From the NCBI GenBank assembly GCA_964229355.1, contig CAXRDE010000025.1, positions 124,001-188,000 of the forward strand: a DNA stretch of 64,000 nucleotides, written 5' to 3'. Position numbers and translations under genes: made by a program. Position 1 is the stretch's first letter; the number at the start of each line of letters is the position of its first letter. This document shows positions 17,246 to 26,107 of the stretch, one piece after another. This DNA is from CAXRDE01 sp964229355. Its GTDB lineage: Bacteria > Cyanobacteriota > Sericytochromatia > UBA7694. Below the pieces are notes generated by a model. That model was not told where the DNA came from. It worked only from the letters and a program-made list of their open reading frames with translations, and did no database searches.

Positions 17246-18496
17246 ATGCGTACTTCTTTTTTGCTTCTGGGGTTGATTGGGTTTTTGAGTGGGTGTAGCG
17301 AGGTGAGCTTGAATTATCAGGTTCCGAATCGCTTACAGCAAAGCGGCCTGGCCGCTACCACTTTGAATGCGGGGGGCACACAGACGGTGCTCGCCAACTT
17401 ACGGCTTGACACCCAACTCGAATTTGCCCCCGCCCAAATGGCAGGCTTGACATTGCACTTTGTGCTAAGCAACTCACAGGGGCCTATCAAAACCCTGTCC
17501 ATGCCCGCAGAAACCTTCTTTGCAGAAAAAACGCTCTTTTGGGATCAACTTCCCCCAGGAGAAGCCTTATTGCGCGTGGAGCTCCAAAATGCCGAGGGGC
17601 AACAGGTGGGCGTGCTGGAACACGCTCTGGTGCTGCAGCCTGAGGGTGAAGACGCCGTGCACTTTCGTTTAAGCGAAAACGGCGCAAATCAGGGCGTTTT
17701 ATCCCTGCAGCCTGAGGATGACAGCCTTGAACCTTTATCTTTTGCCTTTGCCACGGGCTTGCCCTCAACCTCTCCTGCGAGCGCCTCTCCGTCTTCTCCG
17801 AATTCAAGCAATGTGCCGCAGGTGCAAGGCTCGAATACAAGCTCACCTGAATTGAAGCTGCGTCTGGTCGAGTCCGGGCAAACCGCCTTGCAATTTGTCT
17901 GGGAGCCGCCGCCCGGTGTTGAAGTGGCCCATTACCAATTATTGCTTGACGGTGAAGTGGTGGCCACCCAGCACCCCACTACAAATTACCGTGCCACGGG
18001 TTTATCCACGAATACGGAATACACCTTTACTGTGGTGCCCGTACTCACCGATGGCTCATCGCTACCCGCGGTGCCCCTGGCTGCTACGACAGGCACAGGC
18101 TCCTCCGGTGGCGGAGGCGGAGGTGGTGGCGGCGGGGGCGGTTCATCCACCCCCAATTTACCGCCGGTGATTGATGAGCTGACCCCTTCGCGTACCACTG
18201 CACCCACGGGATACCCTGTGGGATTGTCGGCGCAGGCCAGCGATGAATTGAATTTAACCGACGCTGCTTATACCTGGAGCTGTGAGGCTTGTGGTGACGC
18301 CAGTTTTCAAACCTCTACGGGTACGGCGAACACCGCCACGGGCCAGGCGGTGGTATGGAATGCTCCCACCACCCCCGGCACGTATGTGCTGACCTTGTCG
18401 GTGTCTGATGGCGTGAATCCTGCGGTTACCCAAACCCAGACGATTGTGGTGGAACAGCGCCTGGGGAGCGTCATTGTAGAAGGAGTCTATGAGTAA
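17246..18496 (+). CDS. Lipoprotein with fibronectin III and Ig-like domains and a poly-Gly linker
   Basis: 416 aa. Lipobox LSGC (Cys17). A beta-rich N-terminal module (about 30-150) resembles those of the lipoproteins at 687 and 18496. A Ser/Pro-rich linker precedes an FN3 domain (about 201-281, with YQLLLDG and NTEYTFTVVPV). An uninterrupted run of 12 Gly (about 288-299) leads to a PKD/Ig-like domain (about 305-410, ending with TLSVSDG). It looks like a surface-exposed modular binding protein. TAATG overlap with the next gene shows an operon. Confidence 0.85.
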   Translation: MRTSFLLLGLIGFLSGCSEVSLNYQVPNRLQQSGLAATTLNAGGTQTVLANLRLDTQLEFAPAQMAGLTLHFVLSNSQGPIKTLSMPAETFFAEKTLFWDQLPPGEALLRVELQNAEGQQVGVLEHALVLQPEGEDAVHFRLSENGANQGVLSLQPEDDSLEPLSFAFATGLPSTSPASASPSSPNSSNVPQVQGSNTSSPELKLRLVESGQTALQFVWEPPPGVEVAHYQLLLDGEVVATQHPTTNYRATGLSTNTEYTFTVVPVLTDGSSLPAVPLAATTGTGSSGGGGGGGGGGGGSSTPNLPPVIDELTPSRTTAPTGYPVGLSAQASDELNLTDAAYTWSCEACGDASFQTSTGTANTATGQAVVWNAPTTPGTYVLTLSVSDGVNPAVTQTQTIVVEQRLGSVIVEGVYE

Positions 18497-21132
18497 TGCT
18501 GCGGATTTCACGAAGCACTTTAATGATTGGCCTGCTGATGCTGGGGGCTTGTCAGCCTCCGCAAGGTCCCACGGCCCCGTCTAAACCCCTTTCTCAGACT
18601 CAACTTCTTTCTCGCGCCGTGACTCAACCCGAGGGACAGCTAACCTTAGACGGCGGCGTCTTGCGCTTTGAAATGCAATACCCCACCGCCTTTTTGCAGC
18701 GGACCCTGGCGGCGCAAAAGCTGGCTGCTCAGAAGCGGGGGTTTGCGCCCCAGGTTCTCGATTACGCCCGCTTTGTGCGCTTTCAGGTTTCGGTGGTGGG
18801 CATTGGCATGAGCCCTTTGTATCCCGCTGCCGCTGATGCAGAGCAAAACCACACGATTCCGGTGACAGGCTGTACTCAGGCTACGGGTTGCACCCTCAAC
18901 ACGAGCATTGCCGACGTGCCCGCCGGTGAAAACCGCGTGGCGGTGGTGCAGGCTTACGATGCCGAGGGGGAAGTGATTCCCGGTTCCACGCTGGCGGCGG
19001 TGTTTACCCTGCCTGAAGGCACAGATCCTTACACGGTGCGCCTTTCTTACCGCTCTCAACCTCTGGCGGCCATTGCCCAGGAACTGCTGGGGATTCCTGC
19101 GGACCATTTACTGCTCTCTCAACTGGACCCCGTGGCCGGTCAGCAATTTTTAGACCAGATTATGGGCGGTTCGGGCGATACCTACACCACCCATCCCGCG
19201 CTCCTGAACATCGCGAATCTTGTGACCGATATCAAAGCCGAAAACGGGAATTTTGCCAATTTATCGCCCACAAATCCAGATTACGTCACCTCTCCGGGTA
19301 CCGTCAGTGGCACCGTTACCGGACTGGTGTCCACCGATACGGTGACCCTGCGTCTCAGCGATCCGGCCACCGGCGCTGTGGTAAACCAGAGCAACGCCGA
19401 TTTTACCTTTTCAAACGTGCCGCCGGGCACCTGGCTGCTTTCTGTGGACGCACCCGCGGGCTATACAGTGTCGGGTGTGCCCAGCGAGGTGGTGGTCACC
19501 GAAGGTGGCACAATGGCTGATCTGGAAGTGGTGTTAACGCCCACGTTGCCCGTTTTAACCTCCGTTTCTCCTGGTACCCAGGCTCCGGGGCAAACCCTCA
19601 CCTTGACGGGCGAGCACTTTCACTCCACCCCTGAGGGCAACGTGGTCACCATCGGCGATATAACCTTACCGGCCAGTGCCATTGAGGTGGTTTCTGACAC
19701 CACTCTCAACGTGACGTTACCCCCTGACATTCCCCTGGGAACGGCAACCGTATCGGTGTCCGTGGGCACGCAAACCGCGGTGAACCAACCCACGATCACG
19801 ATTCAGGGAGCCGGTCCTATTAATCTACAGGCGGACAATATCACCACTTCAAGTTTTGACGTGACCTGGAATGCGGTGGCCAATGCCGAGAAGTATCGGG
19901 TGTACCGTTTTGACCAAGAAGTGGCTGAGGTATTGACCCCAACCTATACCTTTACCGGGCTTGACCCCGCCAGTTTGTCCACGGTGAAAGTCGTCGCTGT
20001 GGTGGACGGTGAGGACTCCTTGCCCTCAAATAACCTCGACGTGTATACCTTATCTGATTGGACCACCTGGACTGCCCTGGGGCCCAATACCGAACAGGTG
20101 CTGGCGGCCACGGCCCATGTGGGGGTTACAGACACCGTGTTCTTTGGCTCAAAAGTGGCCGGGGCTTCACTGGGCGGCGTGTGGCGTTGTGTAGACACCA
20201 ATTGTGTGCAAAAAGCGGACGCCACGGTGGCGGGTTCGGTACAGGCCCTGGCGGTGGCCCCTGAAAACGCGACGGTGATTTATGCGGGCTCTGAAACGCT
20301 GGGCGTTCTCAAATCGACCGATAGTGGTGAAACCTGGACGCCCATGAACCAGGGCTTAAGCGGTACCGCCTTGAACGTACGGCGTATTTTAACGGATCCT
20401 CAGCGTCCGGGCCATCTGTATATTGGCACCCGGGGCTCCGGCGTCTGGATGAGTACCGATGGCGCTGAGACCTGGACAGAAGTGAATGCAGGGCTTCCCG
20501 ACCATTTTAACCACCGGCGCGATGTGGGAGCGCTTTCGCTGTATCAACCCGACACAGGACTCCCAACGCTGTTTCTGGGGACACAAGGCTCTGGTGTGTT
20601 TAAAAGCACCGGAGGCGACGCATCTCAGGTGCAATGGCAAGCGATCAACGACGGTTTACCCGGATTTTTCGGCAGTTATATTTTTAGCCTTGTGGACGTA
20701 ACCGTTATGCTACCCCACCCCACTGAGCCGACCCAGCAATATGGTGCAGCCCTGGGAGCCTGTACGATCCCTTTTGCCTGCCAGGCTGATTCCGGTAATT
20801 TTTATGAGCCCGGTGTGTGGCGACGTATTGATCCCAACGACTGGTTGCAATTGGGGCACGATGGTTTAAGAGAGTACGACGATCAGGCAAATTCTCCCGA
20901 TGTGTCTACAGGCTTGAATAATATGCAGGTGTATGACCTGATTTTTGATCCCAGTAACGATCAGCATATGTATGCCGCCACCGGCGATGGCGTTTACCGT
21001 TCGACCGATGAAGGCTTGAGCTGGAGCAAATACGATGCGGGTCTGCCTTCAGGCATTCAGGCCAATGTATTGGCCATGCACCCCCGCAAGCTGTTTATGG
21101 GCACCAACCAGGGGCTATTTCTGGCCCAGTAG
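18496..21132 (+). CDS. Lipoprotein with carboxypeptidase-regulatory-like, TIG, FN3 and Asp-box propeller domains
   Basis: 878 aa. Lipobox LGAC (Cys19). The N-terminal module (about 40-260) parallels that of the 687 gene. Next come a SpaA/carboxypeptidase-regulatory-like fold (about 265-348), an IPT/TIG domain (about 351-436), an FN3 domain (about 441-520) and a C-terminal propeller with Asp-box/BNR motifs (STDSGETWTPMN, STDGAETWTEVN, STDEGLSWSKYD). Such propellers occur in sialidases and sortilin/Ycf48-like proteins; no sialidase active-site set is apparent. It overlaps the preceding lipoprotein gene by one base and is convergent (18 bp overlap) with the next. Presumed surface protein. Confidence 0.87.
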   Translation: MLRISRSTLMIGLLMLGACQPPQGPTAPSKPLSQTQLLSRAVTQPEGQLTLDGGVLRFEMQYPTAFLQRTLAAQKLAAQKRGFAPQVLDYARFVRFQVSVVGIGMSPLYPAAADAEQNHTIPVTGCTQATGCTLNTSIADVPAGENRVAVVQAYDAEGEVIPGSTLAAVFTLPEGTDPYTVRLSYRSQPLAAIAQELLGIPADHLLLSQLDPVAGQQFLDQIMGGSGDTYTTHPALLNIANLVTDIKAENGNFANLSPTNPDYVTSPGTVSGTVTGLVSTDTVTLRLSDPATGAVVNQSNADFTFSNVPPGTWLLSVDAPAGYTVSGVPSEVVVTEGGTMADLEVVLTPTLPVLTSVSPGTQAPGQTLTLTGEHFHSTPEGNVVTIGDITLPASAIEVVSDTTLNVTLPPDIPLGTATVSVSVGTQTAVNQPTITIQGAGPINLQADNITTSSFDVTWNAVANAEKYRVYRFDQEVAEVLTPTYTFTGLDPASLSTVKVVAVVDGEDSLPSNNLDVYTLSDWTTWTALGPNTEQVLAATAHVGVTDTVFFGSKVAGASLGGVWRCVDTNCVQKADATVAGSVQALAVAPENATVIYAGSETLGVLKSTDSGETWTPMNQGLSGTALNVRRILTDPQRPGHLYIGTRGSGVWMSTDGAETWTEVNAGLPDHFNHRRDVGALSLYQPDTGLPTLFLGTQGSGVFKSTGGDASQVQWQAINDGLPGFFGSYIFSLVDVTVMLPHPTEPTQQYGAALGACTIPFACQADSGNFYEPGVWRRIDPNDWLQLGHDGLREYDDQANSPDVSTGLNNMQVYDLIFDPSNDQHMYAATGDGVYRSTDEGLSWSKYDAGLPSGIQANVLAMHPRKLFMGTNQGLFLAQ

Positions 21133-21876
21133 TTTTTGCCAACGCTTCCAGCGGGCGTAGCATTTGCAATGCTGGGTATTCGCATGACCACAGGGTAAAT
21201 GGTAAAAATGGGACTGTTCGTGAATATTGCGTTGAATCAGATCCCAGTCACGCCAGCGCGTGCTGCCAAAGGTTAGGCTCACCAGCACGCGCAGCTCAGC
21301 GGTGGGTGGGTAAGGCTCTGTGCTGTGTAAAAAGCCGTCACCAAAAAAAATGGCTTCTCCTTGTTGGTAGGCGTATCTGTGTTCTTGCTGCTTTGCGTCC
21401 TGGTATAACAAATGCCCATGGCTCGGATGCCAGGGAAAAAGCGGGGTAATCAGCGTAAACGCCTGGGCACCGCTGCGGTAGTCGTAATGCCACAGCGGTT
21501 CCGGGGCCCGATTTCCCACCACAAAAAAGCCGCTGTAAAGCCTTAAACGCTGGGGCTGAATGCCCTGTTGTTTCAAGCGGGTTTCAAGACTCAGCCTCTG
21601 AAAAAAATGTTTAAACACCCCATAGCTTTCCGGCGTGCGGTTGGTGATCCACAGCAGTGGGTAGGTGTCATAAGAAATCAGGTCAAAGGCTTCGCCAGGC
21701 AGGGTTTCTTGCTGATAATACACCCCTTCCAGTTTACGGGCGTAGTCTGCTTGTGCAAAGATCGGGGCCACGTGTTCGTGATACAGGGCCTGTAAGGGCT
21801 TTAAATGCTCACAGGCAAAACGAAAGCGAAAGGCTTTTAGAGGGGGAGCCAGGGGGTGCAGGAGCGTATTAGACAT
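21115..21876 (-). CDS. 2-oxoglutarate/Fe(II) oxygenase-like protein
   Basis: 253 aa, cytoplasmic by sequence. A jelly-roll-like pattern contains a candidate iron triad, H130-x-D132 (WHYDYRSG) and H184 (FLHSTE), followed by R196 (ELRVLVSLTFG), the order and spacing of 2OG-Fe(II) dioxygenases. The C-terminus carries a Cys/His-rich tail (CGHANTQHCKC) that could bind a metal. The 3' end overlaps the opposing lipoprotein gene by 18 bp. Substrate unknown; assignment is from motif spacing only. Confidence 0.6.
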   Translation of the reverse strand: MSNTLLHPLAPPLKAFRFRFACEHLKPLQALYHEHVAPIFAQADYARKLEGVYYQQETLPGEAFDLISYDTYPLLWITNRTPESYGVFKHFFQRLSLETRLKQQGIQPQRLRLYSGFFVVGNRAPEPLWHYDYRSGAQAFTLITPLFPWHPSHGHLLYQDAKQQEHRYAYQQGEAIFFGDGFLHSTEPYPPTAELRVLVSLTFGSTRWRDWDLIQRNIHEQSHFYHLPCGHANTQHCKCYARWKRWQKLLGQK

Positions 21877-21972
21877 GCTCCTATTTTAACGGGTATCGCC
21901 CTGTATGGGGGCTTGAATGGCAGCCGCGGGGGCGTTAAAATAAAACAGCTTAAGTGTTGTGGAGGCTTGTTT

Positions 21973-22548
21973 ATGTCTGTCGCGCCGTTACGTCCTCGGT
22001 TTCACACCTTTGTGCCCTGTCACCCGCAAAAAGCCTTTGAAAAATTTCGTGTGCGCTTACAACAGCCCGATTGCGCCTTTGAGGGGACGGTGCTCGATAC
22101 CTTTATTAGCGTGACGGTCAAGGCTTCAGCCCGTCATTACTGGTCGCCCGTGCTGACGGTGCAATCGGAGGCCGTGGAGGGTGGGACGCGTTTGCGGGGA
22201 CATTATGGCCCACACCCCAATGTGTGGACCTTGTTATTGGCGGTGGCGGCGGCCATTTTATTTCTGGGAATTTTTGTGCTGATGTATGCCTGTGCGCAAC
22301 TCTTACTGGGGCAGGCCCCCTGGGCATTGTTGGCGGTTCCCCTCACCCTGATTTTACTGGGGGCCTTGTATGGTATCGCCCTATTGGGCCAATGGCGTGC
22401 CCATGACCAAATGCTACAACTGAAATCTTTTTTTGATGTGTCCGTGTGTGCCCAGGAGTTGGCCGCCATTGAAGACGGTCAGGAGCCCTCACTTCTCTCT
22501 CCAGAGGAGGCCTGTGCTTCCTGTCAAAACTTGTGCGCACGGATCTAA
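21973..22548 (+). CDS. Small two-helix membrane protein of unknown function
   Basis: 191 aa from the ATG at 21973, preceded by GGAGG at 7 nt. An upstream start at 21856 would overlap the opposing gene and has no ribosome site, so I reject it. The N-terminal half has alternating hydrophobic residues, with the conserved-looking segment GTRLRGHYGPHPNVWT just before the membrane. Two transmembrane helices follow (about 88-112 and 117-140), then a cytoplasmic tail with C-x2-C-x3-C near the end (CASCQNLC). A similar layout (GxxGxxPxVW plus paired helices) recurs in uncharacterised bacterial proteins. Function unknown. Confidence 0.72.
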   Translation: MSVAPLRPRFHTFVPCHPQKAFEKFRVRLQQPDCAFEGTVLDTFISVTVKASARHYWSPVLTVQSEAVEGGTRLRGHYGPHPNVWTLLLAVAAAILFLGIFVLMYACAQLLLGQAPWALLAVPLTLILLGALYGIALLGQWRAHDQMLQLKSFFDVSVCAQELAAIEDGQEPSLLSPEEACASCQNLCARI

Positions 22549-22550
22549 GG

Positions 22551-22605
22551 TTTTTTTCGATAAAAAAACAGCCGCCGTTCTCTATAAACGGCGGCTGTTT
22601 CGTTT
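22551..22605. terminator. Bidirectional terminator between the 21973 gene and pit
   Basis: A perfect 14-bp stem, AAACAGCCGCCGTT (22566-22579) and AACGGCGGCTGTTT (22587-22600), has a 7-nt loop. T-rich tracts flank both sides: TTTCGTTTT on plus, and seven T followed by ATCG and seven more T on minus. It serves both convergent genes. Confidence 0.93.
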
Positions 22606-22615
22606 TAGACGTGCG

Positions 22616-23896
22616 TTAGAGTAAAATCGTACTCAATACAAAGTAAATGGCAATGGCCACTACCGCCGCGAAGGGTACGGTAATCAACCACGAGTTCACA
22701 ATGTTAATAATGACCTTGCGGTTAATGCCGTTAACGCCCTGGGCCAGGCCAATTCCAATCACGGCACCCACCAGGGTGTGGGTGGTGGAAATGGGCAAGC
22801 CCATGCGAGAGCCCAACAAAATGGTGGAAGCGGCGGCCAGCTCTGCCGAAAAGCCGCGCATGGGCGTGAGTTCGGTGATGTTATTGCCAATGGTTTGAAT
22901 GACCTTGTAACCATAGGTGGCCAAACCCACCACAATGCCGACCCCGCCCAGCAGCACAATCCACATGGGAATGCCAGCACTCGCAACCACCTGACCCACA
23001 CTGTTTTGGTACAGTGAGGCGATGACGGCCAGGGGCCCAATGGCGTTGGCCACATCGTTGGCGCCGTGGGCAAAGGCCATACTACAGGCCGTTAAGATTT
23101 GCATTTTCATAAACACCCGTTCCACGGAGGTAAATTGCGAGCGCAATTCGCCGGTGCCGAACTTATTGTTTTTTTCCACGGGGGCTTCTTTCATGCGGGC
23201 GATCAAAACACCGCCCACACCTGCTGCCATCAGCGCAATCAAGCCTGACAGTCCCATGGCCTGGGCCATGCTGAGGTCCAGCTTCAGGTTTTTAAGGCCT
23301 TTAAACAGCACCGACATGCTCAGAATAAAAAACAGGGTGAAAATTAAAAAAGGCCCCACACGCTTGATCGCTTGTAAAGGCCTTGGGCTGCGATAGATTA
23401 ACCTTCGCAAGACCGTAAAAATACCATAAGCCATAATGCCCCCCATAAAGGGAGAAATCACCCAGGAGGTGGCAATTTGAAAGACTTTGGCCCAGTGGAC
23501 CGCATGGGTACCGATGGCGGCGACCCCAATGCCTACCACGGAGCCCACAATGGCGTGGGTGGTGGAGACAGGCAGTCCTAAAATGGTGGCAATAAAGAGC
23601 CAGATGCCAGCCGCCAGTAACGCTGCCAGCATGCCGACCGCCAGCAGTTCCGGTTGGGCCGCAAAGTAGCTGGTGTCGATCAGGCCGTTGCGCAGGGTGT
23701 CGGCCACGTGGCTGCCCACCAGTACTGCCCCCGAAAATTCAAAGATGGCGGCAATAATAATGGCTTGTTTTAAGGTAACGGCTTTGGAACCCACAGAGGT
23801 TCCCATGGCATTGGCGACATCGTTGGCACCAATATTCCAGGCCTGGAAACTGGCGGCGACAATGCCGAGTATAAGAATGATTAAAAAGATATCCAT
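22616..23896 (-). CDS. pit: Low-affinity inorganic phosphate transporter, Pit/PHO4 family
   Basis: 426 aa with about ten membrane helices. The two inverted PHO4 signature repeats are visible: AWNIGANDVANAMGTSVGSKA near the N-terminus and AFAHGANDVANAIGPLAVI in the C-terminal half, each with GANDVANA. Segments LPVSTTHAIVGSVVGIG and LPISTTHTLVGAVIGIG are the matching second motifs. It couples phosphate, or metal-phosphate, uptake to a cation gradient in the inner membrane. The start abuts the stop of the DUF47 gene (TAAATG), the usual pit partner arrangement. Confidence 0.96.
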   Translation of the reverse strand: MDIFLIILILGIVAASFQAWNIGANDVANAMGTSVGSKAVTLKQAIIIAAIFEFSGAVLVGSHVADTLRNGLIDTSYFAAQPELLAVGMLAALLAAGIWLFIATILGLPVSTTHAIVGSVVGIGVAAIGTHAVHWAKVFQIATSWVISPFMGGIMAYGIFTVLRRLIYRSPRPLQAIKRVGPFLIFTLFFILSMSVLFKGLKNLKLDLSMAQAMGLSGLIALMAAGVGGVLIARMKEAPVEKNNKFGTGELRSQFTSVERVFMKMQILTACSMAFAHGANDVANAIGPLAVIASLYQNSVGQVVASAGIPMWIVLLGGVGIVVGLATYGYKVIQTIGNNITELTPMRGFSAELAAASTILLGSRMGLPISTTHTLVGAVIGIGLAQGVNGINRKVIINIVNSWLITVPFAAVVAIAIYFVLSTILL

Positions 23897-24574
23897 TTAT
23901 TTTTCCATAAGGAGTCGCAACGCGGTGGCTGTTTTTTCAAAGGCCAGCCCCACAGACTCCAATTTATCTATAATTCGATTCCAGAGAATCACTTCAGTGG
24001 GAGCTAAGCCCAGACTGTCCTGGTATAAAACCACCATGGTTTCGTGGGTGCGGACTTCGAGCTCGTGGGCTTTTTGGCTGACGCCATCGATCATGGCGTG
24101 TACAGCTTGTGCTTCGGGACCACTGAAAGAGGATTCCACTAAATCGTTGAGTTCATCTAGAAAGATGTTCGAAAGGTATTCGCGCAGGGTCTGAATGGTC
24201 TGAAGCATTAGGTTGACTTTTTCTTCTAATGCAGCAGGGTAAGACAAATGGCGAATGGTGAACAGCTTGGCGACCGTTTCAGAACGATCTGAAATGCTGT
24301 CGATGGTGTAAATCAGTTCTAAAAAATCCCGTTTGGGGAACGGGAAGAACATGCTTTGTGAAACAATAATCCGAATCTTATGTTTCATCTCGTCGATTTC
24401 GCCTTCTTTTTGCGAAATTTCTTCAGAAAGTCGATTACACAACTCTAAATCGCCGTCTTTAAGACCGGTCAATAATTTAGGAATGAGTTGGGTGACTTTA
24501 TTGGTGGTGCTCATCATGTCGCGCACCAGCGAGTAGGGGGATTTACCAAGTAACTTATCCAAACGGACGCCCAT
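23897..24574 (-). CDS. DUF47/PhoU-like regulator of the Pit transporter
   Basis: 225 aa from the ATG at 24574 (MGVRLDKL), preceded by GAGGAG at 8 nt; an ATG at 24589 lies on that ribosome site and is less likely. All-helical PhoU-like (TIGR00153/DUF47) protein with FFPFPKRDFLELIYTIDSISDRSE typical of the family. DUF47 proteins sit next to pit genes in many bacteria and are thought to modulate Pit activity. A palindrome (24599-24618) and a TATAAT box (24627-24632) lie upstream. Confidence 0.92.
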   Translation of the reverse strand: MGVRLDKLLGKSPYSLVRDMMSTTNKVTQLIPKLLTGLKDGDLELCNRLSEEISQKEGEIDEMKHKIRIIVSQSMFFPFPKRDFLELIYTIDSISDRSETVAKLFTIRHLSYPAALEEKVNLMLQTIQTLREYLSNIFLDELNDLVESSFSGPEAQAVHAMIDGVSQKAHELEVRTHETMVVLYQDSLGLAPTEVILWNRIIDKLESVGLAFEKTATALRLLMEK

Positions 24575-24598
24575 AGGTAGTCTCCTCATTTAGGTGTT

Positions 24599-24618
24599 AA
24601 TTACGCTTCCGCGTAATT
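24599..24618 (-). promoter_or_regulatory. Palindrome and -10 box before the DUF47-pit operon
   Basis: AATTACGC / GCGTAATT (8+8 bp, TTCC between) lies just downstream of a minus-strand TATAAT (24627-24632). No good -35 is visible. The dyad would be at or just after the transcription start, a typical repressor position, or it could form a hairpin in the 5' UTR. Confidence 0.5.
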
Positions 24619-24640
24619 TCGCGTTCATTATAACGTGAAG

Positions 24641-24670
24641 TTGCGGTTTTTAGGAGAAAGCTGGGATAAT
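24641..24670 (+). promoter_or_regulatory. Predicted sigma70-type promoter of the DUF192 operon
   Basis: TTGCGG (24641-24646), 18 bp, GATAAT (24665-24670) with an extended -10 TG (24662-24663). Confidence 0.45.
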
Positions 24671-24705
24671 CTAAACAAGATTCTGTCTGCCGAGAGGTGC
24701 TTCTG

Positions 24706-25044
24706 TTGCGGTGTTACTGGAAAACGCAAGAAATTTTAAAAGGGGTGGAGCACGCCAATACCTTCACAAGCCGTTTGCGTGGCCTGCTGGGTCGTTCTGA
24801 ACTGCCCGTGCACACGGGGCTCTTAATTACCCCCTGCAGCAGTGTACATACCCTGGGCATGTCCTTTGCTATTGGGGTACTCTTTCTCGATGCCCAGGAT
24901 CAGGTTTGTCACGTGATGCCTGAGCTGCGTCCTGGCCGCCTGAGCCCCTGGGTCTTTCGGGCCAGGCAGGTACTTGAGGTCAATCCACAGCTTTTACAGT
25001 CCTACCCAATCGCGGTGGGTGATCGTTTGGTTTTTCATGCGTAA
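24706..25044 (+). CDS. DUF192 family protein
   Basis: About 112 aa. TTG 24706 has GAGAGG 8 nt upstream; GTG 24697 lies within that site. The DUF192 core is recognisable: A-N-T-F-x-x-R-x-x-G-L-L-G-R-x-x-L, then LLITPCSSVHTLGMSF and VLFLDAQDQV. The usual Asp of the I-D-V-V-F-L-D strand is Gly here (IGVLFLD). Family function is undetermined. Its last 8 nt overlap the start of the polyprenyl-synthase-like gene, so the two are coupled. Confidence 0.85.
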   Translation: MRCYWKTQEILKGVEHANTFTSRLRGLLGRSELPVHTGLLITPCSSVHTLGMSFAIGVLFLDAQDQVCHVMPELRPGRLSPWVFRARQVLEVNPQLLQSYPIAVGDRLVFHA

Positions 25045-26011
25045 CCAGCGATATCTGCCTGAATTTTTAAGGGTGTTGCGAGAAGTGGATGACTTTCTCT
25101 TGCGCTGTGAGTTAGATCCCTTTCACCGGCGTCTGATGCAGCAGAGTTTGGACCCGCTGCGTCAGGATTTTTTTGCCGATAAACTGGTGGCGGCCTTAAC
25201 CTTTCCCGCCTTAACCCGCGAGGCCCTGGGGCAAAATCCGGCACGCTGTTTTACCCAACTGGGGGCGGTACATGTGCTGTTTTATGGCTTTTTAGATCTC
25301 ACCGATGACGTGGAAGATCGTGAACTTTCAGGCATGCTGTGGCAAGAATTAGGGGAGAGCGTGGCCATTAACACGGGGACCAGCCTCTTGTTTTTGAGCT
25401 TAAATCTGTTGCATGAGCTGGAGGCTCCTGCGCCGGTGCGCCTGGACTTATTTCGTCAGTTTTCTGAGGCCGGTTATTTTTTAACGGTAGGCCAACAGCG
25501 CGATTTGCTTTCTTACCGTTGGCCCGATCAGGGGGTGGCATCGGTGCTGCAGACCCACCTCTTAAAAACGGGCAGTTCGGTGGCACTGTATTTGCGAAGT
25601 ACCGCCAGCCTTGCAGGGGCCACCCCTGAGCAGTGTGAGGGGTTCGAGGCCCTGGGGCAAACGCTGGGGGTTTTGGCGCAAATGCTGGGGGACTGGCGAG
25701 ACACCGAGCAAGGAGGAGCTGACTTTATCAACGGCTGTGAAAGCGTACCCCTGCAAATTTTGCGGTCTCGCCTGTGTGCCGAAGACGCTCTGTTTTTGGC
25801 GCGTCTGCAGAAGCAAGTCCGTGAGCCCGGTAACCCACTGCCCCTGGCCATGTACCGCTATCTTTTACAGAAATATGCGGTGCGGGAAGCCGTGCTTGAT
25901 CTCATGCAAGATTATCAGGCGCGTGCCGCTTCCTGTTTGCAGCAATTGGCAAATAGCGGCGTGAATACGACGCCGTTTTTACCTTTTTTAGAGCGTCTTG
26001 CCCATCTTTAG
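25037..26011 (+). CDS. Polyprenyl-diphosphate-synthase-like protein (ComQ-like layout)
   Basis: 324 aa from the ATG at 25037, inside the end of the DUF192 gene (ATGCGTAA). All-helical. A first Asp-rich motif D90-D-V-E-D94 (FLDLTDDVED) and a second region G218-D-W-R-D222 (QMLGDWRDTE), with LLKTGSSVAL between, are in the order of trans-isoprenyl diphosphate synthases. The second motif lacks its first Asp, and the general divergence resembles ComQ-type isoprenyl transferases more than housekeeping IspA/IspB. It may prenylate a peptide, make a short prenyl diphosphate, or be degenerate. No candidate peptide substrate is visible next to it. Confidence 0.68.
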   Translation: MRNQRYLPEFLRVLREVDDFLLRCELDPFHRRLMQQSLDPLRQDFFADKLVAALTFPALTREALGQNPARCFTQLGAVHVLFYGFLDLTDDVEDRELSGMLWQELGESVAINTGTSLLFLSLNLLHELEAPAPVRLDLFRQFSEAGYFLTVGQQRDLLSYRWPDQGVASVLQTHLLKTGSSVALYLRSTASLAGATPEQCEGFEALGQTLGVLAQMLGDWRDTEQGGADFINGCESVPLQILRSRLCAEDALFLARLQKQVREPGNPLPLAMYRYLLQKYAVREAVLDLMQDYQARAASCLQQLANSGVNTTPFLPFLERLAHL

Positions 26012-26107
26012 TGGCCTGTCTCACACTTTCAGTGTGCCCCCCTCGGTTGACGGCTTTTCAGGGCTTTGTAATAATGTGCTTATGCTCTTTTAGATTTGAG
26101 GTATTTC

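Noticed and set aside
18107..18142. GGT/GGC run as a microsatellite or phase-variable tract
   Set aside because: It is an in-frame Gly linker with mixed codons and not a pure short-unit repeat.
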